Assembly (NCBI GenBank): GCA_028015205.1
Contig: CM051516.1
Span: 46,628,230 to 46,692,229, forward strand
DNA: 64,000 nt
From: Mytilisepta virgata
Taxonomy: Eukaryota > Mollusca > Bivalvia > Mytilida > Mytilidae
Direction of reading: 5' to 3'
Shown: positions 35,101 through 47,100 of the stretch, piece by piece
Numbering within the stretch: position 1 is the stretch's first letter
Layout: each line of letters opens with the position of its first letter
Made by a program: the position numbers and the translations under genes
The notes under the pieces: model-generated
Databases searched by the model: none
What the model saw: the letters and a program-made list of their open reading frames with translations, nothing else
What the model was told of the DNA's origin: nothing

Positions 35101-38100
35101 AAATAAATTTTATATCTTTATAGGTCTATACTTCCATTGTAAAATTTTACTTCATGTGACATGGTTAATATATTGTAGGTCAGTATGAGAAATAACTGTT
35201 CTTGATAACCTGTCTCAGGGTAAATTCTTTGAAGTATGATTTAAATTATTCAAACCTATACAGATTTACTATCAATTGTACATTATCTTATTATTCACTC
35301 AAAGATTCCCAAGGTCATTCATACAATAATTATATAACACTAACTTTATAACTTATTTTAAAAGTAAATTCTATCCAACTGTTTATATGACCTGCATTTT
35401 TAAAATTCACTTATGATATGGAATCTTGAGAATATTTGACCGTATTTAGGTCTTAATGCATTGTTCAGTTTAGGCTACTCAACAAACCAATAAAATAAAT
35501 TAACCTTAAATGTCAAAATAAAATTCTGTGAACACAACTATGGAATATACTCATTTAAAACTTCATTTTTTAACATTTAGTAAATGGAACTATATTAAAC
35601 GTGTGCAAGAGACCAACACTGTGACTTTTTAACATGAAAAAAGCAATAAAAGTGGTGTTTCTTTGTTTAGACTTTTGAAAATTGTATATACTTTTAAATA
35701 GAAGGATTTTGCATTAAGAATTAATCCACTTTAACCTTTTTCTGATATTTTATACTAAAAATAATTTTCACATAAAACTATAAATGACTTTCACATAAAG
35801 AACCTGCATACACAAATCTATTTATTTGGACAATTTTTCAGCTAAGAAAGATGAGGGAAAGTGTGGTGTGATCTTGAATCCTGGAAATCTTTTTATTGCA
35901 GCCATGCACCTGTTTTTTTTAGTTTGGGCACAAATGCACCCCAATTTTTTTTTCAAAATGGCAAATTACATGATTCCTATGGCACGCCGTTGTTATATTT
36001 ATTCAATTTTGAGATATCTTATTTAGTTAAATAAGATATCTGATTTATTAAATAAGATATCTTATATATTAAATAAGATATCTTATATATTAAATAAGAT
36101 ATCTTATATATTAAATAAGATATCTTATTAAAATGTTTATAAAGCTATCTTATTAAGGTGGTACCTAACACTACAGGGAGATAACTCTGTAAAATCAGCT
36201 AAACGTTTTAATAACGTTGTGTTGTTAATGGAATATTAAGCTTTTCAATGATCAATATTAGTGTTTGTCAAACTGCTATACAATCAGTGTAATTTTTCTG
36301 ATGAATTGTTTGGTTCAAATGTTTTGAAATTTTGAAATTTTTGTCAATGGGTCAAAGTAAATACTTTTTCAAAATTTTATGAAAATTAAACGAGCCAAAT
36401 TAATTTTAGTGAAAGTGTTGGGTACCACCTTAAATATATAAGATATCTTATTTAAAATATAAGATATCTTATTTAATAAATCAGATATCTTATTTAATAT
36501 ATAAGATATATCATTTTATTATTAAGATATCTCAGTTAGTTTATAAGATATCTTATTAACTAATAGAGATTTCTTATTAACTTATAGAGATATCTTATTT
36601 AACTGGTTATAAAAATATCTTATTAAATATATAAGATATCTCTGTAAGTTAATAAGATATCTCTATTAGTTTATAAGATATCTTATAAACTTTATAAGAT
36701 ATCTAATAAAGTATGTGTTTAAAAGATATCTTTATAAAGAAGTAAGATATCTTATATACTTTAGAAGAGATCTTATTAACTAATAGAGATATCTTATTAA
36801 CTTATAGAGATATCTTATTTACTTTCAAATTAAATAAGATATCTTATAAAAATTAAAGATATCTTAATACTTAATAAGATATCTTGTTAAATAAATAAGA
36901 TATCTTGAAATTTGAATAAATATAAAAACGGTGTGCATAGATTCCAGATGATTTTCAATCTTGACTTTCTTTGTCAAATTTTTTAGCCTTTTCTTTTTAC
37001 TCATCAAATGGAGCCAGTTTTTTTTTCAAACTCCTTTCTTGCCCAACTACACACACACCAAATAAAAATCAAATGGTTTTGAAGGATTTCAATCATCCAT
37101 TATTGTCCACGTTTAAGTATACATTCTTGTAAAAAACCCATCAACACATATCTGTCAATGGTCTCTTTAATTTCAACTTATCTGCTAGGGCCTAATTCAT
37201 ACTACCAGTGATGCAGATGAAGTGCATTTGGTTGCCTCAACTGATTTTGACAATTTTTTAATGGCAATGTTTGCAGTGTGTGGAGATGTTATCTTCCATT
37301 ATTGTGGCTCCTGTTGGTGCAGACCCCTCTCCCCCTCACTGCTGTGTTGTCTCTAATTATGACACTGACTAGAATAAATAAGGTTGTAGGTCCAGGGCCT
37401 AATCTAGGATTTTGAAGAGGGAGAAGTGACTTCTCCTTCCAGGATGGATTAGGGAGAAGTGGACTTCAATTCACCGTATCGGTTGCGCTTTTTCTGTGTG
37501 TCTGTTTTCAATGGCATATATATAAATAAAAGTAGATTCAAATCATATATTCACAGTGCCAAAGACCTTTTGGGTCTTCCTTATACCAATCAAAGCAATC
37601 TTGGTTCATAACTTTACAAAACTTCTTTGGCTTAACATTTTGATCAGTCTGGGTGATCCTTAAAGTAAGGACTATATAAATTGAGAGTAACAGTAAGTTA
37701 CCTTTGCCAAGACACTAGTTCTTGAATATAAACAAAATATTTAAAAGCGGGGAATAATGAGTTATGGCTACAATGCACAGGTGCTAACAATGAAATATTA
37801 TAGACAGTTGTTATACAAACAAGTACCATATTCACATAAATGACAAGCCATGTGTCACAACAACATGTCAACTCGATTACAAATGTCATAAACAGTTGAA
37901 AAACAGTTATGTCAAGACTCAGATAAGAACAGTACTATTTTATTATTTAATATTTTTGGGAGGGGGGAGAGTGGGGACAAGAAGAGACACACCCACATTA
38001 TTGTTAAATGATGAAAATATAAAATATATCATAATCTGTTTGATTCTGTTTACAAGATATTATTTGGAACAGACAATTAAAATCACACATCATTATATGT

Positions 38101-41100
38101 ATGTCTGATGCATAATCATTTATGATTGTACCTTTTAAACAAAGATTTTTAGCAGATATTCACCAGCAGTATGTGTATATACAAACAAGACTTTGATATT
38201 TCTGTGTTATATTTAACATGTTACTTTTCAAGCTACACAGTTCTCCTTCAAGATGTTCATGATAAATAAAGAGGATAAATATCCACCAAAACATGAATGA
38301 CTAGTTGCATACAAAAGGTTTTTTTTAGACAAAACAGATAAGAAAAGGGAAATAACTCTTTCAAAAACTAATCAACTGTTAAATCTGTATGAGGTGGGAT
38401 TCCATATTTAGATGTGAAATTTTTCCTTTTTTAAGTGGCCTCACTGATTTCTGGACCATGGGACAGTTTCTGATTTAATAATATTCATACATATGTATAT
38501 ATTCAGAAATGGCAAATATTTGCAGTGATTCAAACACCAAAAACTAAATGCAAATTGACCACAGAAACAGAGTTACCATAGCAACATTTCAAAAAAAAAT
38601 ATTCAATTTTACCAATGTTCAACTGAAAATTAAGGTCTTATGTGCCTTTAATGCAGATGAGCCTTAATTTTTCTGATTCTACATAAAAATTCATTCTATT
38701 TGTTAAGAAAAACATAAAATTTTCTGGATCATTTTCTCACAATTTAACTTATCAATTCATGTCATAAAAATTGCTATCACAAAAGTCAAGGACACATGGT
38801 ACTACACATGTCCATAGTACTTAACTCCTACTTGTTGGTTCAAAGCTTGTTCAGTTTATATGTTTTCGTACTTTATTATTCTAAAATCTAGTCTATTTCA
38901 CTAGCTGTAGGTAATACTATGCTGTCAAACTTAACGAAAAAAAAAGCAACCGATGTTCCATCTGTATTATACACATTCTTGATTAACCTTTATCATATAT
39001 CCTTTATCACATGGTTAAACCTGTTTCGCATCCACTTAACCTGTATCGCATCCCTATTCGGACGTCTCAGATTTTTTCATATAGAACTTCTCAGGCAGTT
39101 ACTTTAATTTACTTCAATAGACGAAATTCGTCCATGTTTAACTGGAGCCAAAACACGACATGTAGGATCAAAGAAACCATGGATAGCTTAGTGGAGGACA
39201 CGTTTCAACTGGAGGATAGGATCCTCTGAAAACAATTTTTCACCACTGTTAAAAAGATTAAGCGTATGAAACATGTCAAAATCTGTATCATATGCAGTAT
39301 AATCCCTCGACCAATATCGTCCCTCGGGTTGATACAGCATATGATATGGATTTTTCTATATATTCCATAATAATAATAAAAAGAAATAACTTTCTTTTTT
39401 TACAATATTATATAATATAAACTAAGTATTCTATTTCAGGTAACAGTGGCCACAATGGACCCAGATATTATTATAAAGGGGGACCAGACCATTCCATAAA
39501 AGTATAGACAAGATTAACCTAATTTCAATCAAGAATATTTTTTAATATTTGAATTATTACTACATACTCCAGATGCCTTGGAACACATAAGAATTATTCT
39601 ATCACTTTGCCAACAACAGATGCCAAGTGACAACAATATCTCACATTTGAACACAGTTAAAATTTGTCAAATCATGTAATCATTTATTTTGAAACTTTTT
39701 AAATAACAAGAACATGAAATCTGTAGTTAAGTATTTTGACAGATCAAAGGGCAGTAGGAGAGACATATGTAATCTCATTCTTTCTGCAATGATATGACAG
39801 AAATCAATTTGAAATACATCAAGTACATTTTCCATGTTATATATGTTCATCCTTTTTAGTTTAGTTTAGTTTGGGTTTTACGCCTTTTCAGCATATTTGG
39901 TTATTTCGCGGGGGCCAGTTATTATTGGTGGAGGGAGCTGGAGTACCCGTAGAGAACCACCGACCTTCGGTAGGAAAATTGGCAATCCTTGTCAATTTAG
40001 ATCGGAGTCAAACACAACCCGCAACAGGTGAGATTCGAACTCACAATCTCAATGTTGACAGACAAGTGATCATTAGCAGTCATGACGAACTACCTAGACC
40101 ACTTGGACTTCGAGGCCCCATCCTTTTTTGAGTATGCCTTTAAAGTATGAGAAAACAATATTTTGTCATTCAACTTTTTAAGCTAAGGACAAATCATGAA
40201 CACAATAGAAACCATTAACAACAATTTTGACCTTTCTAAAAATAATTCCTGGTTTAAGGAATTTTATGTTGAGACATAAAATTCATTGAAAATTATTCCC
40301 TTTCGTTGACTTGTCAGGGACATATAATGGTCCAATATCAATCCACATCACTAGGAGTATATGATCTCCTTTGACTTGCCTGTAGTTCTGATTACTAAAA
40401 TTTGTTGCTTAGCTTAACTAATTTTAACCTCATTGAACTTCTAATTACATAAAATGTTTGTTTGAAATTATATGCATGTCACAATAATAAGCAATTGTAG
40501 AATTCAAAGAATGCACATAGTCCCCATAGCAACGAAAAATTTAAGTACCAGAATATATTAAAGAAAGAGGAATAACTGATGTCAAATCTTAATTCTAGAG
40601 TCAAAATCCAGATCCAGAAAGGACTTTATGAAGAGCGCTATAACATTAACTTTGTAAAGGAACTTTGAAAACATACATGTACACTATCAAAATGCTGACA
40701 GAGCAAATTTCTTTTTCAGCAAAATATTTTGACTGAAAAATTTATCAATCTGTACTACCTTTAATTTCTTATATTGTGTTAAAAAATACATGTACTGATA
40801 TAAAACATCAAATTCTGTTTAGAATGCCTCAAAAGTTTATTATCTGTATATACTAGTATTTACATTTGTCTGTATTCATTAAAAACTTCCAAGAAGTCAA
40901 AAAATGTACTGCATAAATATGGCTTTTTTGGTTACAGTAATCGAAACAGGAAGAGCTTTCTTTCCCATAAAAGGGTTCTTTGTTTTGTTTTGGGTTTTTT
41001 TAACAAACTTCTACAAATTTTTTTTGATGACACACAAACAAAATTTTTAATCTGCTTTAAATCTCACTTTTCCATTTTTGTTCATGTATTTTATTATTTG

Positions 41101-44100
41101 TTGTAAGTAGCTTCAAATAATTTGTACCTGTTCTTTAGTTTCCTCAATTGGACTTGTAACGCTAGCATATCCATTCTGAAAAATTACCAGAAAATACAAT
41201 CAATAACGATTCATTACTTTAAATTCTTGTTTAAAATTATACTTTAAAAACTTTAGACGGGAGACATATAAATGATGCTATTTGGTATAATATATTTTTT
41301 TTAGCATGACCATTATTTAGACATATATGTACATATCAAAGGTTCAGCTGTTGGAAGTTTAAAAAAAAATTGTAATTTGATGAAAGTAAAAGATTACTTT
41401 GCTTTCATTACAAGACAGGAAAATGTGCTAAGATTTTGAAAATTTAACGAGCAGTTGCATCTTTTTTTGGCATCAAATAATCTTTTTTTAATTAAACTAG
41501 GATAAAATAATTGGACTAAAAAAGTTCCTATTCTAGTTATTTTAACAATTTCTGTCTTTTAAAATTGAAAATGGGAACTTCTGCCAAATATTCTTGGGAA
41601 AAATCCTATCCATTAATCTTTAGACTAAGGGAGATAATCCTAACTAGAGTATGAGATTTTACCTGTTCCTGTTCAGTCTGTGTTTCCAGTTTTTGTATAC
41701 TAGTAATAGGCAGTAATTTTGGTGGTGTTTTCCCAAATGTAGAAAATGGAGAACTCAAAACATTAGCTGTCTCAATAGACAATCTTTTTGACTTTGGTCG
41801 ACAAAGTTTTCTGACATCAAATGTTTCTTCTTCATCAAAGGAAAACCCTTTTGGAATATAAGTTGGACAGGGACTATCCATGTCTGTAGAACCTCTGTAA
41901 TATTTCTGAAAGAAAACATTTTTAGTGCTAATTTGCAGAATTTATTTGTTTTTAATTGAAACAGGTTTTTGTTATTTAATTACCCAATATGGCAATAGTG
42001 ATTTTGCCTACACTGTGTACACTTGAAGATTTGGGCAAACTTTCTACCTTATCATATCATTTTAAGAATAATGGTAATCTATAATGTAACGCTTTGTAAA
42101 ACTGTTTATCTTTTAACTGTGCACATAGTTATTGTCAATATGCACAATATTATTTATTTAAGAAGTTATTTCTTGTATTTTTTAGCTTTTGAGTTTTTGT
42201 CACAAGCATCCCTGGTGATGGTTAATTCAGAAATGTGCATCATACACAAGGAATTAAGTTTATTTTATCTGTAATAAATTGCAACTATATAGATCTTATG
42301 TTGATACTGGAAGCTGTCTTAATCTTTATTTATGGAGTCTGTTTTTGTCTCATCATTGAAAATCACTTAAATCATTTGTAAATGGGAGGAGATGTGGGGT
42401 AAACAAAGGTGAGAAAAAAACTTCCAAATTGAGACCAAAAAGTACATAAAGAGATCACTGAACATGTGTCAACATCAAAAGTGTCCACAACAGTATACAA
42501 ATATTTTGTTATAAATGCCAATTTGAGTGAAAAAACCATCAACTAAATGGTTGTGAAGAAACATACTTTGACATAACAATTGATTTCTCCTTATACGTAT
42601 AACTTTTGTTTATTTTGATATGGGTATCCCCTGACCATTGGAAGGTTTTTTTTTGCACAAGAAGAAAAATGTCAAGTACCAGAAAAAAACTACTAGAGAT
42701 CAGAGATGATTTTAACATCCAGAAAAAAAAAAGAAATTGTGTTTAGGAAGCCATATTGCTATGTATAATAAATGACAACAAGTAATCCAGATTGAAAAAA
42801 ACTGGAATTCTGCTTTAAAATGTCTTGAGATTTTAACAGCTGAAATATTTCACCAAGAAGCAATGGAAAGCCATTTCAAAAGTTAACACTTACATGTACA
42901 TATTTAACTCTACGTACTTCGTATAATAAACTCACCAATGGTAATTTCCTTTTGTTCCATAATTTCATGAAATCTTTAAAGTATGTTTTCAACTTGGCTG
43001 AGGACATGTCTTTAGTGCATTTGTGCTTCTAAAAAAACAATGACTTAAATACTAGTCATTTTTAAAAAAGTTTTCTCAACAAAAAGAGCAAAAATTGGCA
43101 CATTAATGTATTCTAAGTATCTTTAAAACTAAAAATTCATCACTTTTTAAATAAGAAAATGATTTCATCTTATTATTGTGTTTCTTTGGATTCTATATAA
43201 ATATATACTTATTAGATATTTTTTCAAAAAAATAGTTCCAACAGTATTTCAGAAAATTTAGGAAGAATGGGATTGCAATATTGCTGATTGTTCTTTTGAT
43301 GATATTAAAATTTTCTAATTAAATTTTATCACATGCATTCAATTGTTCTCATGTGATGATTGGTCTAAACTCTTTAAATCAGGCTATTTTCTTCATTATG
43401 AAAAGGCATAAAAGATTTAAAATAAATCCTCTTCAGCTTTTGAGCACTCAAATCAATGGATGGAATAAATGTGTCCTTTTAGTAAATTACCACTGGAGAC
43501 AACTTGAAACAACAAACAAGAACATGACCTGTGTTTAGAGGTTCAAAGTGATATTTCCAAGCATATTTGATCCCAACTGATATATAAGATATCACTATAA
43601 AACCAAAATCAGACAATTAGATACAGATAGTAATATGATAAAGAAAACATTGGATAAAATATGAGAAATATATTGTCAAACTTTCAAAATTAAAACCAAA
43701 ATTTCTACTACACAATACTTTTTTTTTAAAAAGTGCACACAAGAAAGGAAAATCAATAATTCACTTAGAAAAATCCAGACAAGAAGGCCTCTAAGTGAGA
43801 ACAAACATCACTGTTTTGAGCTATCTGCCCACTGAACTTTACCAAACTAATGACCAGAATTTTTCCATTGGCAAATCTGGTAAATAATAAATAATTTCCA
43901 AAATCTGCTTTGTAAAAATAAAGAAAGAATGTGTCTATTGGAAACAGAAGACCTAACCCACAGCTATCACTACCATATACTTAATGATACCAAATTACAT
44001 CTATACTATGTTAAAAAGGGTACAACTCAAAAATGACTAAAGTGAAATATGACAAAGTTATATTTAGTGGTCCAAAACAATACTTTTAAATTACAATTCA

Positions 44101-47100
44101 CATGGTGAAACATTAGTCGTTTTTTTCCCATATTAACAAGGGAAACAACTCAGAATGGGCTTACCTGAATAATGTCACATTCAAACTTGATCTATGTTTA
44201 GTAGCCCCTAACATTAACAATGCTTCCAATTTCTTATGATTTGGGGTAACAATACTCCAGGTATTGCCTGGAACCTTCAATTCTGGCTATTTTCAATTTA
44301 AAACAAGGCCCTTTAATAGGAAACAACAAAATTCAAATTCGACCTGTGCTAAACGGTTCTTAACCATATCTAAAATGATCTGAGCAAAGCAAAATTAAGT
44401 TATAGAACATACTTGCATATGGACAAGGGTAAAAATTAATCTTCTTAAAAGAGATAATAAAAACATTCAGAATTTGATTATAAAAACAAAAACTTTGTAT
44501 GACACTAAATGTCTAATGCAATTTTTTAAGGTTTTTTGAGGGGCACTGCAGATCTACAGATTCATTGGTCAAAGTATAGAAGTTACCAAAAATCAGGAAT
44601 TATCTTTGTGTTGTTAAAGGAATAAAACATGGAAAAATTGTCACCCAATTAAATTTAAATACTGGTATATGACAAAAAGAATATTTTATGATGTTTTGTT
44701 GAAAAAAAAATTACAAAAACACAAAATTATTCCTCTCTGAAACAACAGATTTTCATAAAACTAAAAAAACTGATGCCCACAAAAATAAATGAATCCACAA
44801 ATTACTTGTTTATATACAGTTACTTTGAACAGATTTAAGTCAAAATTTTGAGTACCTAAAACAAACTTTTTTTACTGTAAACAGTTATATCTATACAATT
44901 TATTCATTATGTATCAAATTACTGATTCAGTTGAAAGAAATTGGCTGATCCATGTATTTTTGACTTTAACCAGAATCAACTGTATATATGTTACCTCTTC
45001 TTCAATCCAGGTACAGAACTCTGCATGTTTACTGAGGAAATCCTCCATTGATATTCTATCTGTAAAAAACAAATGATCAGTTATAATAGTAAAAGGTATG
45101 GAATACAAAAATCAATTTTTTAACAATTGTTCAAATTGAGAAATACAAGTATAAATCCTTGCCATAATAAATATAATCAGTAATAGCCTGTACAATTGTG
45201 TAAAACCTATTATCCTGATTTAGAGTAATTTCTCGCAATTTGATTGGCTGATATTGTCCTAATAAATTTCAGTGCAATTTTTTATTAAGTCAATTCGAAT
45301 TATCTCCCTTATACCATTGACTTAAAAAAAAATTTTTTGAGTTGCTTTTCTTTGTTTATTACTGACGAACTTGTGATAAATTCACCATCCTGATATGGAA
45401 AAAAAACAATAAATAAGTGGTGTCATAAAAAAAATCAGGATAAATTCGTTACACAGTGTGCAATTGTCCTAATACGGAATTTATCATGGAAAAAAAACAA
45501 TAAATAAGTGGTCTGATCATAAAATCAGGATAAATTCGTTACACAGTGTGCAATTGTCCTAATACGGAATTTATCGGGTCAATAAAATTCATATCGGGTT
45601 CGGCTTCGCCTCACCCGATATGAATTTTATTGACCCGATAAATTCCCGTATTAGGACAATTGCACACTGTGTAACTAATATTACAGAGTATATAAGTGAC
45701 AAGATATGTACATGTAAATACCTTTCAAATGAGCTGGTAAAGTTGTGTTTTGCAGAATAAACAGCATGATTTGAGTATATTGTATATTTCATTACGACTA
45801 ATGCAACAATTAAAAATTAGGGGAGGTAATTATAATTGAAAATGGATGAATTAGTAAAAGATTGCAACCACAATTGGAAATATTGATTTTATTAGCTGTA
45901 GTCTTTTTATGGAGGCACGAAAAACGATATTACCTTTCAATTTATATCTTTAATTTATAATATGCATTACCCTGATAGTAAATCTTATTAAGTTCTAAAG
46001 TGAATTTCTATTCAAAAAGATAAATGTATCAATCTAAGGGAGATTGAAGGGCATACGATACAGTTTCGATCTGCTATTGATTTCTCTTTGAGGTTTTGTA
46101 TATTGGTTTGTTTGTTTAGTTGGGGTTTTATGCCGTTTTCAGCACAATTGGCTATTTCGTGGCGGCCAGTTTTTATTGGTGGAGGAAGCCGGAGTACCCG
46201 GAGAGAACCACAGACCTTCGGTAGGAAAATTGGCAATCCTTGCCAATTAAGATCGGAGTCGAAAACACCCCGCCACAGGTGAGATTCGAACTCACAACCT
46301 CAGTGTTGACAGGCTAGTGATCATTAGTAGACCACTCGGCCACCAAGGCCCCTTTGCATATTGGTATTTTTTCACCAATCTTTCTAAAAATGCAAAGAAA
46401 ATTATGCCTTCATGTGCTACTTTTTGAGATATTTAAAAAATTTAGAATTTAGGCACGATACATTAGTCTATTTAAAAAAAACTGCTATTAATAATTTAAT
46501 TTAAAAATCACATAATGTTGTCCTTATAATTTGCTATCGAAAGCAGTTTCCAAATTATGGAGTCCATGTGCTCATTTTTTAGATATTTTGAAAAAACTGC
46601 TGATTTTTAGGCATTGATACAAGTTTTGGTTTTAAGCGGGAAATGACTTGCCGTCATAATGCAAAACTGGAAATTGCCCGATTCTGATTCTTGCGGGTAT
46701 GAATAAAAAGACTGGAATCACTCTTCGTAAAAATTCCTGATCAAAGTATATATATTTTACAACAAATTTGTTTACTGCATATTTTGTGTTAAATTTTCTG
46801 TCACCAGTGGAACATAATACTGTGGAATGCATAGCGTCTGTCAAAATAATTTTTATAGCAATTATTTTTTTTCCAAATATTTCTGGAGACAATGACAATT
46901 TAAGCCGATTATTTAACTTCTGTTTCTATCCAAAGCAATGTTTTATATAACGTTTCTGATTAGTTTTCTCATATTTATGTCCAAGTAGTATTTGTACTCT
47001 CTTTTCAAAAAAAGCAAATCACCATAGATTAGGAAGTCCGAGAAATTAATTCTGTAATTTCATTTTTATTAGATGATGTACAAAAATGTGAATCTGTGTG

